Shown: positions 33,851 through 47,150 of the stretch, one piece after another
How positions within the stretch are numbered: the stretch's first letter is position 1
Layout: every line of letters starts with the position of its first letter
Origin: Lanius collurio
Taxonomy: Eukaryota; Chordata; Aves; Passeriformes; Laniidae
Assembly (NCBI GenBank): GCA_020086605.1
Contig: JACBWW010000021.1
Location: forward strand, 314,288-378,287
Length of the DNA: 64,000 nt
Reading direction: 5' to 3'
The notes under the pieces: generated by a model
Databases searched by the model: none
The model's input: only the letters and a program-made list of their open reading frames with translations
Told to the model about the DNA's origin: nothing
Translations under genes and position numbers: made by a program

Positions 33851-36800
33851 GGTTGCATATTAGCCAGGCTGGCTGAGTTGTACAGATTCAATTTTGCAAA
33901 GTATTCCCTTTCCTGCTCTTTATCTTAGGGTCTACTGAGGACTCTGGGAGGTTTTTCTCTCTGTCCTCAGCAGTCCCTTCTCCTTGCCCCTTTTAAGGGT
34001 TGATGTAGGAAGAGAGGGTTACAGGGCTTTGGCCTTCAGGGTGGAGTTTGATCTCTCCTGTCCCCATCACGTCATGGGCAACAGGTGGGCTGAACACATC
34101 CATTCCCCTTCCACCTACCAGAACCACCTCCAACTCACCAGGATAATCCCCAAACCACCAGGACCACCTCCCACCCACCAACACACATCCCTGGCTTTAC
34201 TTCAAGCTCTCTATCCTCAGGTTTGCTTTGCTCACTGGGCCACTGAGAATGAACCACACTTTGCCAGGGGAACATCAGCCTTGGTTGAGGGCAGCAAGTA
34301 TAGCTTGAGCAAGGAAATGGTTCCAAGCAACCTGAGTATCCTCTACCTCAAGGATGCTCAGGGTCCACTCCACAGGCAGGAGGCTGGTGGAAAAATATCC
34401 AAGATAAACCTGTCCACAGCAAAGACAGAGGAAAACTTCCACTGCTTTTTAAATTATTCTTATATTTCCCCCCTCCAACGAGGAAATCACAACCTCTGCT
34501 CGAAACTTCCTGTGTTATCCAGAGGAACATCCCCACCAAGTCCTGCCGCAGGCAGCTTCAGCTGCCCCCCTCGCTGGAGCCCCGAGCACAGCCCTGTGCC
34601 CCACATCTGGCCAGCACATTTCCCATCCCTCAGCCAGGCCCCTGCGGCAGCAGGGGATTTGTTTTTCCCTTTCCCAGCCAACATCTGGCTGAGCGACAGA
34701 GGGGCAGAGCCAGCATGGAGTGGTGTCTTCACTCTCTGGGCAGGGCTGGCAGCCTGGTTCTGCATGAGGGACCCTCATCCTTCCCCCACAAGGCAGCTTC
34801 AACCACGGGGAGCCAATGCCGATGCCAGCTCCGCTTACTGGCAGTGGGGAGCTGCCTCTGCCCTTAGGTGAGTGCCCACTTCAGGGGGCTGGAGGCCTGG
34901 GGGGACTTTGAGGAGGGGAAAAAAATAAGAAAAATTAAATTCTTTCCTTCCCCTGCAGTCCTGGGGCCGGTGTTTGAGGCAGCCACAGTTCCCATCCCTT
35001 GTGGTGCAGGGCTGCTCCCCTCCTCCTCTCGGTGCTGGCTGGCCCGCTGGCCTCCGGACGCATTTATTTATCGGATCCCAGCTTTATTTAGGATGTGTTT
35101 CCAGGGTAGGCGGTACAGAGGGAGGTGTGGAGGGCTGCTGAGGGGGTTCACAGCTGCAGCAGCCCTCCACCCACAGCCCTGCTATGCCTGTGGGCACCCT
35201 GCTCATGTGGGCACCTCTCAGTCACCCTGTCTGTCACGGGAGCCCTGTGCTGCATCTAAGCTCTGTGCAAGCTGGCCCAGCCGGGAGCCCTTTCCAAGGG
35301 AGAGCCCTTTCCCCGGACAGCTACGCTGCCTGTTTGCTTGGCATGGGCAAAGCCACCCCTGGCAACTATTTCCCTGAAATGCCAACATTCACCTGCAGGG
35401 AAGAGGCTCCCTGTGTGCCCTTCAATTAGCAGAACTCAGCTCCTCTACTTGCCTTTTCCCTCCAAAACTACACCCTGCACCCTGGCCGGACCTTGTGCCA
35501 GACCCAGGCTCTCCCCTGCCACCTACCACTGGCACAGGAGGGGCTCGGCCGCCCACAGCGTGAGGATGGGGGTCCCAGTGGCTGTGAGGGGCTGCAGCTG
35601 GGGAAGAAAGTCTGTCCGAGGGAGGAGAGCAGCAAGCGTGCTTGGAGCGCACCGCGAGCGCCTGGAAGGAATATCCCATCCGGCGCTGGCAGGAGACAGC
35701 ACATTCATGAATGCTGCTGGGATTTAGCTTCTCAGCATCTGCCTTCCCACGTGCTGGAGGGATTATAAAAGGAAACGAAGCAAAGCCTTTGGATCTGACC
35801 TGGCTGAAGCTGTGCCCTGGCCGGGGGTACCGGGTGGGTCTGCAGCCTTGGCCATGCACCGGTTCCCCCAGGGGCAGGGTGCTTGGGGCAAAAGCAGTGT
35901 GAACCTTGTGTCTGTGGTTTTGAACAGCTGGGCAGATGTGCTGGGCTCACCCAGGGAAGTAGAGGGGGATGTCACAGGGTTTGTTTGGTGTTTCTGACGT
36001 GCCTGCCTTGTCTCGAGGATGAACTCAAGGAGGAAGAGGGTGTGCAAGGCATTAGGGGTGCTGTGGGCAGCTGGGGTCGCTGCAGGGAGCTGGGGATGCT
36101 GGGGGCAGCTGGGGGTGCTGCAGGAAAGTTGGGAACACTGCCTGCCTCTGCATTAGTTGGGAGAAGCACAGTCTGAAGCCTGTTTCATGTCTGCAACCAC
36201 CAACAAACCAGACTCTGTACCTGTGGTGCTGTTAATTCAAGGAGACAAACAGCTGGGCCCGGGGTGTTAATTGTCCTGACAAGCTGCACCTGGGCTCTCA
36301 CCACACCCTCCACGCTGCCCACCACCCCGGCTGCCTTTAAACTCAAGTGCCTTCAGCTCTTGCTCCTTCTCACTAGAGCTGTGCTGTGACCCTGAGCACA
36401 TGCTGGGCTTGGATAGATGGTCTGCAGCCCTTATCCAGTGTGGGGGATTCCCTTGCTCTCAGAGGACCAGGATGAGGATGTGTCCCCAGCATGGTGAGCA
36501 AACCTCTCCTCTCTGCTGACTTGGTACTACTTTACAGTGTTCCCACCCGGGTACCTCACGTGCAGCCTCTGTACAGGCATGGGGTTTTAAGTCCCCAAAA
36601 AGTCACATGCTGGGGCTTTGGAGCTGTGCTGGACTATGGGACAACTCCTCTGGACCAGCCCTACAGCTCTGCTGCTGCTCCCCTGGACCCCATGCAAGGG
36701 GTTTGATGTGAGATGGACTTTATTTACACCTGTGGGGGATTTGGAGGGCTGTGGCTGTACTTCCCTGTGACTAATACCTTTTGCTCTTCCTTGAGCACAG

Positions 36801-37159
36801 AACACATCACTCTCCAGCATTAGTTTTAAAAAGGAAATCAATACAGCCCATTTATTTTTAGCTTGGATTTAGGATGCTTTGGAAGAGGAACTGAGCTGTG
36901 GAGGCAGCAGGCTCACCATCTTCTCCAGGGCTTGTCAGACAGAGGAACCAGCTTTTAACACTAGATATTGACTGATGTATTCTCAAGGAACTAATCCCCC
37001 ACTGTGTGAGTGGGGAATTCTCTGAGGGCATAGGGAAGGTCTTGGAGCAGGGGGGAGAGCAGTGGTGAGCTGTGCTGGCTGATTTTAGGTATCCAGTGAG
37101 GTCTTGGGATCTAACTGGGCTGTGGCAGGTCTGGGCTTGGTCTTGGGGACCTTGTGATA

Positions 37160-37435
37160 GCAGAATTGTAGCGGGGTTTGGGTTCCAAGGGACTTTAAAG
37201 GTCATCCAGTTCCTGCCATGAGTAGGAACTCATTCCACTATCCCAGGCTGCTCCAAGCCCTGTCCAACCTGACTGAACATTTTCATGGGGCAGCCACAGC
37301 TTCTCTAGGACTGCCTGTGCCAGGGCCTCACTGCCCTCACAGCGGGGAATTTCTCCCCAAAATCCAATCTAACCCTGCCCTGTCAGTGGGAAGGCATTCC
37401 CCTTGGTCCTGTTGCTCCATTCCACAAGCATTGCT
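37160..37435 (-). mobile_element. CR1 LINE 3' fragment
   Basis: The plus strand shows CCAAGGGACTTTAAAGGTCA, AGGCTGCTCCAAGCCCTGTC, GGGGCAGCCACAGCTTCTCT, GTGCCAGGGCCTCACTGCCC and a run up to CCTTGGTCCTGTTGCTCCAT, all reverse complement of CR1. An internal deletion removes part of the motif between the two central segments. Confidence 0.88.
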
Positions 37436-37906
37436 TGCTCTTCCTCACCAAGCCAGAGCTAAAGCCACTAAAACCAGCCTGAGGCTCCGGGTAGCTTGAG
37501 CTGGCGGAGCACTGGGAGCAGGGTGGGAGGTGAGGAAGATGCGGGTGGTGCCGGTGCAGGAGGAAGGCTGGGGCGGCCCTGCTCGGCTGGATGCGGCAGG
37601 ATGTGTTCGGGATGCCTCGGGCTCCCAGGGAATGTCTTGCGGGGACCCTCCCGCGGCGGGCAGGGCTCGGGAGCCGCTGGCAGCGGCCGCAGCCCAGGAG
37701 ATGGCACCAGTGCTCCGCGCTTGCCCGGTCAAGGACGGGAGGAAGGCACGGGGGGATGGATGGATGGATGCTCCGGGGGGATTGGGATGAGCAGGGGCCA
37801 TGCAGGCCCCACTGCCAGCTCAGGCCGTTGTCAGTCCGAGATCTACGCAGGTGGGGACAAGCTGGGGACTGATCCCTCTGCTTCTGGTCTGGCGCTTGTG
37901 CTAATT

Positions 37907-37927
37907 GGGGGGGGGGGGGGGGGGGGG
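37907..37927. repeat. Homopolymer run of 21 G
   Basis: An uninterrupted run of 21 guanines, preceded by CTAATT. It can form intramolecular quadruplexes, and its length is likely to be miscounted by sequencing. Confidence 0.9.
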
Positions 37928-40900
37928 TGGGCGTGGGTCTTATCTTGCTGCTATTTGGCCCCTTGTTGTCCATCTCTGCTGTCACTAAAACAGCCTGGGA
38001 AGGTGTGCAGGTGCAGAGAGCCACCTTCCCACACACACATTTGCAGGCTGCCAGGAGGACACACCAGAAGAGCAGCAGCTTGAAGCCCTGACCCTAGAAA
38101 GCCCTGGCTACTGCTTCACCTGCTGCTCACCACACAGCATCTCAGAGAAAGACGGAGGGGTGTTCTTTACCTGGGAAGGTGGTGGTTTCTCCAGGTGCAC
38201 TGACCTGGCCAGAGAAGGTGCTCTTACTCCATCCCCCATACACCTCTCCATCCCCAGCCAAACCCATGGTGCCTGAAGCCCCCAAAGCCTCATCTAATGT
38301 GTGGCTTAAGCAGAGAAAGATGCAGTGACCCACCCCCCACCCTTCACCTTCCAGTGCTGTGGTTTCCCTCCCAGTCTGGTTTAACCGTGGGATTTCTCTC
38401 CCGGCAGAGGAACCCATCTGTCTTGGAGCAGATTAGAAAGATGTCACTTTGCCGCCACAGCCATTTATCACGGTGGCTGGGGAAATTAGCAGGGCCTGAG
38501 TGGGGAGGAGGGAAATTGGGCTTGTCCCAGAGCTCTAAGTAGGGGTTGTGGGGAATTCTAGACAGACTATTTCTAGCTTGGCATTAGTTTGTCCTGAGAA
38601 GAAAACTGGTGCCTTGGATTTCCACCTTCAGGTCCTGATGTGGCAGAGAAAAATTAATTCTATCAAAATTTACAGGGCAGAATAGCTGGGATCTCTCAAG
38701 CATTGGGGTTTTATCCAAAGGCTAATATCTTCCTTCCAGTTATTAATTCCAGGAGCCAGGGTATAAACAAAGACATAATAACAAGGCTGGGACAAACCAC
38801 ATCACCCTGTTGTGGTTTGCAGGGTTACCTGCACCTCTCTCTGGGAGCAGCCCAGGGGACCACAGTGGGACAAGGGGTCTCAGTCACTATTTGCCAGCTG
38901 GAGATATGACAAAACTCAGGAAAGAGAATAAAAATTTTTAAAAATGCTATTTTGTAGCCACAGTGCTGCAAACAAACGAAGAGTAAAATGCAAATTAAAC
39001 CAGATAAAAATTCCTTGGCAGTGTCCTCTTTAAGCGTCATATATTTTTATCTCGCTCTGGCTTTATTTGCTGGAAAGAGAAATATAAAGAGAGAAACATT
39101 CAATTAAACCTGCTTGTCAGCTAGAGCCCCCAGGCTGTGTCACTGGGAGCTGGAAGAGGGGGCTTTGCCAGGGGTCTCCTCTGCACTATCCCCATCAGGG
39201 AGAGCTCGGGGTGGCTGGGACCATCTCTTGCCTGTCTGCTCGCCCACGGCTGTCACAACCAGCTTGTGGCACAGGGCTGTATTTGCAAGGCAGTGCTAAT
39301 CACCATAGTAACAAGGGCCTTATTTCTGGCAGGATTTGTCCCCCTGGCTGCATGGCAATGTAGGGCTGTCTCCTCCAGGGAGAGAGGCTGGCTGTCCTCC
39401 AGGGCATGCCCGTGTACCTGCCCTCTTCCTCTTTGTGACACCACCTTGCCCATTGCCTGCTGGCTTCTTTCCTGGCTCCTCGCTGTGCCCTTCCTTCTCT
39501 TCCCCACAGTGCCCCAGAGCACCTGGACTGGTGCTAGAAGGACTCAAGTCCTGTAGTAAGGAGGCCACATAAATCCAGTGGCCAAAGCTGGGACTTTTGG
39601 GGCAGTAACTGCCTCTTCAGTTGTGTACAGGGACTCTCTGGTGTCCACTCACCACTGACACAAGAGGGAGATGCTTACAGGATGGTTTCTGCTTGGATCA
39701 CCAGCTTTTTCTTCTGGAGGGTGAAATGTTGGAGCTTGCATGAGCTGCATCAATCCACAAAGATGTGCAGCAGTTTCTAGATGGCAGGGACAAGGGCCAG
39801 CTGTGAAGCCCAGCACGTGACATTTTCCTGTGGAAAGAGTCAGAGAGAAGGTGCTGGGGATGAGTTTCTCCCCAAAGCAGGCAGGGCTTCTGTGAGCATC
39901 CCCTGCCCCACCAGGCAGAGCTGATTTCTAATAAAAACTGGGGATGTGGAGGATGCAGGTCATGTGCTGGTGGGAAGGAACAGGCTGCTGGCTTTTTTTT
40001 TTTTTCTGTGAAGGCACAAGGCAGTGGAGAAGGTGCTCCCAGAAATAATCCCCTTGTGTGTACTTAGGGTTGCCTTGGTGGGAAGGGAATCTTCTGTCCT
40101 GGGCAGAAGATGTTGGTTAGCAGTGGTGTGACAGGAACAGCTGTGATGTGGATATCTGTCTCCTCATAACTAGAGTGAGACCAATGCCTTGCTCCCTTGC
40201 ATGAATTCATCAGCTGGCAATGACTTTCTGTCTCTATTGACCCGGGGCTGGAGCTGAGCCAGCAACATGGAGGGAAAAGGGTCTATTTATCCATGAAAAA
40301 TCCTCCTGAGGTATTTTGAGCCTCTTTAAGCTTCAAGTACTGGTGCAGCCATGGATGTGCTGTGCATGGGGAGGTGCTGGTAGGACTGGAGCACCCAGTA
40401 AAGGATGCATAGAGCCTCACTGAAACCTCATGTGATGCTCCTGAGCTGTGGGAAAGCTGCTCTCAGGGTGTACAAAAAATGTCAGGGAGAGTGGCAGCTC
40501 AGCAGCCCAAGGCAGGCTTGCCTCCTGCCAGGATCCTGCAGCCCACCAGCAGCTTCATCAAGCCCCTGGAAAACTGTCATCCCCTGACATGGCACAAATA
40601 GAGCTGTTTCACTGAAAAAAACCTAGGCTAAACAGCCTCTGTTGTGTTTCCACTTGATGTGCTCTTGGTGAACCCCCTGGCTGTGTGCACTCGGGTGTGC
40701 CTGGGTCACACTGCAGGTGGAGGGAGGGAAGTAGAAATGGAACAAGGGCCAGGAAAGACTGACTAGTTGGGGAAGGAAATGGAGCAAAATTGTTTACGGT
40801 GAGAGAAGAACCCCCATTCCTGAGGCAGGGGTTTGCTTCAGTCATTCTATCACCTCCTCAGCCTCTGCAGTCAATGTCCCTCTTCCCCCCCTACTCCTAC

Positions 40901-43900
40901 ATCCTCTGCATCTCTCCAGCTGACCCCATGCATGTTCCCACCCTCTCTTACCCCTGTCAGAACCCCCAGCTAAGGAACTGTACCCACTCCCACAAAATCA
41001 TGCATCCCTCTCCTCATTGTCTCCTTAAATAGACGAAAATTCCCCCTTGTTACTGACTTTGCTCATTCCACATACTCTCAGGGAGGCACATCAAATTTAA
41101 TTCCTGTGCAGGTAATCATTATTTTTATTTTCTAGCTTGTTAGAAGGGCCAGGTACATCCCAGAAGACTTTCCTGTGAAAGCCAAGGCTGCCAGGATGTG
41201 TGTGGAGAAAGGATCAAGAAATCTTCATCTGGAGGAAGATGATCCCCAGACAACCCAGACCCTGGGGGAATTAACCACAATAAGAACTCAAGTTGGAGCA
41301 GGAAGAGTAAGGCAGGAGGAATAAAGGGTGAGCCAACTGTAAAGAAAGGAGGAGAGAGCATGGAGGCTGTGAGGATGGATTTTTACAGTAGCTTTTGGTT
41401 GTATTTGTTGGAAACTTCCCCTTTGTCAAAGAGAAAGAGTGTGTGGGGAAGGTCAGGCTCGATAAATCTCCCCAGTGTGAAAGCAGGCATTCAGAAACGC
41501 TCCAGAATGTCCATTCCTGTGATTTGTAAGCGTCCAAAACAGGGAAGAGTTGGTTTGAAAGACTTTTTGCCTAGGAAATGTGAGTTTGCAGTGCAACATC
41601 TAAAGACAAAAAATGAAGCAAACCCTGATGACTGAATCCAGTCAGGATTTCTGGTGGGGGTGGGTTTGGCTCCCTTTCTTTCCTTGCAGCACTTCCTGGG
41701 TGTCTCTGTGTCTTTGCAGTGAGGACAACAGCCCTTTTGGGTGACAAAGCCCTTTCCTATCATTTCTAGCAAGCATCTGAAATCCAGTCCAGAGCCCTGA
41801 AAAGGGGATTCAGGAAACTGGAAATTCAATCCTATTGAAAACTCAGTCTTGCCCAAGTTCTGGTTTTGTGAGTGCTGTCACTGACTCCCACCCCTGATTT
41901 TCCAGCATGGCTCCAGCCCTGGGATGTAGGGAATGTCCTCAGCCTGGCACTGACACAGGGTAAGTCACTGAATTGGGCAATCTTTACATATTCTGTGCTA
42001 GAGTGACTTGTGAATGTTGTGTGGTTAATTGGGACTAACGGAAATTAAATGAGAATGGTAGAGAAGCCTGAGAGGACTAAACTGCATGGGGAATGGGCTG
42101 TAAGGAGAGGAAGTGTTACCTGGAAAGCGCCTGGGGAGGTGGCTGCTGGCCCGGGATGGAGTTGCAGATGGATGGTGAGTGGAGCTGGGGGCTGATGTGA
42201 GAGAGGATCTGCCTGCCAAAGACACCCTGCAAAAGCTCTGGGGGCAGGGATGCAGGAGCAGAGCTGCCTGTAACCCCACACCACCTCCTCCCAGTGCCTG
42301 TCTTCCCAGAGGGGCTCGGCTCACCTCCAACTCTGGCTTGTGGGGTTTTGTGTTTGTTTTTTTCATCTGAAAAAGTCTCATGGGGGCAGCTGTTGAGAGG
42401 CAAAGAAGTAGAATTGGATTTTTGTGCCTGCATGAAGTAGGCTCTGGTTACATAGTCCGAGAGAATAGGATCCTAAATTGGATTTCGCTGCTCACTTGGA
42501 ATGGGCTCCAGTCGTGTGGGATTATTGGGGATTTAAAGCTAATATATAGGAAATGATAATGAAACCATCACCCAGCCAAGAAGCTGGGGAGCTGCTACAT
42601 TCACAAATGAGGAGGAATCTCCCAATTAACACCTGAGCCATGAACAGAGCATTGCTTGGGATGCTGGAGTGTAAATCAAAATTTACAGAATCACAGGTGG
42701 TTATTATCTCCTCCTCCAATGTGAAACAAAGGCACATGTGCCAGCATGGCCAGCTCCATCCCACTCCTTTGCTTTCCATGCCTTTCCCAGTCAGGCAGGC
42801 CCTCCCAAGGGGCTTGAGGGTTTTGCAGATCCATGGATGGGTCCTGCCAGCACCCCTCCATGGTTCTGCAAAATCCCTGTGTTCTCTAGTAAAATCAAGA
42901 ATAGATTTTTTTTTTTTTCAAGAGTGAAATTTGGGATATTTTATTGGCTTTGTCTGCTGCTGAGATTTAATGACTGATTTGTTTCCACTCCTCTGCCTCA
43001 CCCTTGTTTTGGCCCCAGAAATGTAAAGGCTAATTGGAAGTGTTCTTTCCCCTCGTTTCAGCTCGCCCCCAGAGCGCTGGGACACCGGGTGGAAGGTACC
43101 GGTATTACCCGGTGCTGCTGCGGGGAGCCCCCGGGGCCGGGGGTGGCTCAGGTTGGGGAGTGCTCCCACAAGATGCTCAGCTGAGAGCTGGGGCCCTGAT
43201 CTGATCCAGCAGCTCTTTTTATGGAGAGATAATCCAAGTGGAGCTATGGGGGCCCATTTGGCAGAAGGGAAGGGGGGGTGCTGGTCAGCAGGTGGGATTT
43301 TGGGGGTGAGGGGGTTGTGAGGCTCCCTGGGTCCTGCTCTGGGGAACCAGGGAGCCTGGCTGGTGTCAGGGGCTCCTGGTGGAGTGGGGAGCAGGGCTGG
43401 GTGCCAGCAGATGGCACTCTGGAATGTGCCACTCGGCCTCCTGCTCTGCAGAGGCTGCTCCCAAATGGCTTCTCGGGGCTGGCTGCCCTCTGCCCCCTCA
43501 CTGCCTGCAGCCCCTGTGCCCCACATCTGCTCCTCAGCCAGGTACTTTCCAGCCTCTGCTTTGCTCTCCTGGGGTTGCTGGGTGTGAGGAAGGAAGCCAG
43601 AGGCCCCCTCTTGCCAGAGGGGGCTGCCCAGAGACTCCAGCCCCAGGTTTTGGGGCTCGGGTTGGAAAGGGGAGCACCACGGGGAGGAGGGCTGGGAACA
43701 GAATCACACAGAGGCGTTTATTTTCTGTCCCTTGGGTGGTCGGCTCTCACCTCTGCCTCAAATTACAAGTCATGTCACATCTTGGGAGGCTTGAAATTGT
43801 GTTTCTCAGCAATGTTCCCAAAGAGATTAGAAGCACCAAGATGGCTGAAATACCCTCTGAGCCAGGAGCAGAACAAGCCACTGAACAAGGAGTGGGACGG

Positions 43901-46729
43901 GGAAAGAGCTGCAGCATCTTCACCAGGGTGGAGGGGAGGGCTGGAGGCAGCTCACCTCTGGTCCCTCCCCAAATCCCTCCTGGCTGAGGATTGATTTTTC
44001 TTTGCTGGTTCATCCTGGTGCTCATGGGACATGGTAAGTGCTGGGATAGCCACCTACCCTCTGGCACAGGATGGAGAGGCCCAGCCACCATCCCAAATAG
44101 TTCATGGTGTCTTTTAACCCACTGAGCACAAGGTGCTGCTCCCCAAATTTACAGATGGAAAGTGAGGAGCTGTGATTTATGAGAATTAAGAAGGGCCGAG
44201 CAGTCAGTGAGCAGCTGACCCTGAGCATGGAAGGGATTGGTTTCCAGGGCTGAGAGGAGAAGGCAGAGATTCAACACTTCCTGATATGAGGCAGAAGCTG
44301 CTTGTCTTTCTAAAGCTTAGCTGCTTATTCCTATAACTGCCCAGCTCCAATTCTTCACATCCTTTTTTTGTCCACTGGAACCCCTGCACAGCAGAGAGCT
44401 GAGTTGGCTGTGGCTCTGCATCTTGGTCCTCCCTTGTCCCCTCCCTCCCATCCTTATCCCCATTCCTGGGACTATGCAGAGCTGTCTGAGATGTCACCAA
44501 AGCAAATTGGTCCCAAGGTGCTGCTTTGAGGGCCTGGCTGACAGAGTGATTTGTGATCAGCTGGCTGAACCGACACATCATGCAGCAATTAGAGACCTCC
44601 TGGAATGGGAGACATCCAGCCAGGCAGGGTTGGAGCCGGGTACAAATATTGCAGGAGCCGTTGAAGATGCAAACTTGCTCTCTCCCAGGCAATCCAGAGC
44701 TCCTCACAAGGATATTAGCGCCAGAACAGCACACAGGGGTGATGGATGCATCCATAGGCGTGGGTCCGGTGTTATGGAGTGGATGGAAAGATGAGCTCCA
44801 TGACAGACATGTCTGCAAATGTGGCCATCATCCCAATTACAGCCTGGGAAGGGCTGCAGGGGGTGAGGAATGGGAATGGATGAAAAGGGGTGTCAACAGA
44901 GTGGGACAAACTGGGGCTTGCTGCAAGCCTTGAGTGTTGAAAAGCCAGAGAACCAGTGAGGGAGGAGCTGGGATTGAAGGAGGAGCTCGAGTGGCTGGGT
45001 TCATTTGGTGAAGATCTGCTTCCCCCTGGGATTCACTGCTCTGGACTTCACTGGCTAATTGTGCTGCCCTGTTCCTTGTGACCTGTGAGACTCAGCGAAA
45101 GCCTTGCCTCTGAGGTCAGCAAAGCTAATTGAACTGAATGCCCAACGAGAGCAGTTACGTGGCTCTTTTCAGAGTGGGCTTTTTCCACATGTCTGGAAAA
45201 ATGCAAGCTGAAAGGGAGTTGCCCTTTCCTCTCAGCCTGGTGGGACCTGCTGCTCCAGTCCTGGCTGAGCTGTGCTTGGGGAAGGAGGTCCTTCAGCACG
45301 TGTGGAGGAAGAGCTGCAGGGCAGTGGGATCCTGGGAGGTCTTTAAATTTTCCTGCTCTAGTGAGAGACCCCCAAACCTATTTTTATCCGGTTGTGCAGC
45401 TTTCTCTCTGTGATTGCAATGTGCTCAGTGTGCAGAGTGAAATTTATATAGGGCCACATTTACCCTGGGAATATTTGAGCAAGTTTTCAAATGAATATGC
45501 ATTGGAATTTTCATGCTCTTATGTCTTGCTTGATCCATCATGGCTGTAACTGGGCAGCTGGGTCAGTGCTTTCCAGGGCATTGCTTGCCGTGTCAGAAAT
45601 GCTGGAAATGTCCCAAAAGACTGCATCCACCCCTGATTTTCCCTGCAGCATTTGAAGTTGTGGATATGATGCAAAACCTGATGTTGACACCTGTACTGTG
45701 AGAAAAGAGGAGCTGTGCCTGGGGTGCAGCTCCTGTCTCCCATCCCAGTGGTGCTGGTTGGCTGGAGGAGAGGGAGTTTGCAGCCCTGAGAGGGAAGGTG
45801 TCCAACATCCAGGAGCCAGGTCAGAGCTGGAGGATACATGTGGACTCTGCAATGGTAATAAAAGTATCTGAGCTGACCTGTGGCCAGCTCCATAGAGATC
45901 TCTCTGTGCTGCAGCTAAATGAGCTGGTAGCAGATTTGGGCAGGACTAAAATTAAACCAGGTCAGGTACAGGCAGTATCGTGGAGCCAGGAGCCAGAGTT
46001 TCAAAGCACGCTCGCTCTGAGAGAGGGAGAGCAGGAAAAAAACCTTCCTGCGTATGCAGAGGACATTTCCAGAGCTCTAATCCTTTGATTATAACAGATC
46101 TTAGGAGAAACTGTGCTACTCCTTGAAGATAGGAAGGGAAAAAAACCATAACTATTCTGAACTGATGGAAGTGGAGCTGCTAATCAGACGAGAATAATGA
46201 TCTATTTATTGGATGTGAGACATTTAATAATGAAATACCAACTGTCTCCCCTAATTCCTGTGACTAATGGAGAAGGACATAGTAAAAAGTGCTGGAAGAC
46301 AGACTGAGGTGGGGCAGTGGGAGTTTAGACAAGGACAAAGAGAAAACATGAACCAAGAGCTGCCAGCAGCTTCAGGAGGGAATGAAGGTTTCTGGGCTGT
46401 ATGTCAGGAGAGGGGAAAGAAAATACACCCATGGATGCACCCATCAACCAGCCAGGGGAGCTGGGGCTGCTGGAGAGGAGCCTTGCTCGTGCAGAGCCTG
46501 CAGCAGCTCAGAGTGCTGGTGGGGTGAGCCTGTCCTGGACTCTGGGTGGTGAGTGTGGCACGTGGGAATGGTTTGGATGGCTCAGGGGGCTGCGCTTGGC
46601 AAGGCCCCCGAGCCACCCGACAGAGGAAGTGTGACAAGTGGATTCTGCTCCTTTCCTGGAGCTGCACGTGCCTCCCCCAGTGCAGTAGCAGAGCCTGTAG
46701 CTAGGTGCCACTCAGCACCGAGGCGTCAT

Positions 46730-46960
46730 TATTTTTTATGAACTAAGAGAACATTCCCTAATGCGCCTTGGAACATTATCGTAAATAATTAAATCTGAAC
46801 TGCAGTTGTCACAGTAAATGAACAAAAGATTGTTCCGCTCCCCATGTGCAAAGTACAAATCACAGACTTTTAGTCTCCCTCAATTTTTACTGCCAATTTT
46901 AGGAAAATGGCAAAGAACTGATATAAAGTTTCCAGGTTGGGCGATAATCCAAAATCCCTC
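46730..46960. promoter_or_regulatory. Candidate conserved non-coding element with SoxE-like palindrome
   Basis: An AT-rich, non-repetitive block stands out from GC-richer surroundings. It contains TAAATAATTAAATC homeodomain-type sequence and AACAAAAGATTGTT (46821-46834), two Sox half-sites in inverted orientation with a 4-bp gap. It lies about 14 kb upstream of the CSPG4 promoter. Conservation cannot be tested here. Confidence 0.35.
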
Positions 46961-47041
46961 CTAAAAAGCCAGCATTTGGGCAGATCTAAACTGTTTTTCT
47001 CTCTGCAAGGGCTGAGGAGATTGGGAAGCTTGTTGTGATGG

Positions 47042-47150
47042 CTCAGATCACAGAATTTCAGAATGGCTTGGGTTGGAAGGGACTTTAAAGATCACCCAGT
47101 TCCAACCCCCTTGCAGGGACACCTTCCACTGGACCAGAGTGCTCAGGTTT
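47042..47150 (-). mobile_element. CR1 LINE extreme 3' end
   Basis: The plus strand reads TCACAGAATTTCAGAATGGC, TTGGGTTGGAAGGGACTTTA and AAGATCACCCAGTTCCAACC, the reverse complement of the last 100 bp of CR1. It ends in the GACACCTTCCACTGGACCAG segment. Confidence 0.85.

Larger units (their letters stand above)
33141..47041. other. Intergenic DNA upstream of CSPG4, proximal part
   Basis: About 14 kb with CR1 remnants, the G21 run and one candidate regulatory block. AT-rich unique patches occur at 38640-39110 and 40950-41120. Many short open frames exist but none shows domain similarity, splice-consistent neighbours or codon bias. Confidence 0.6.
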
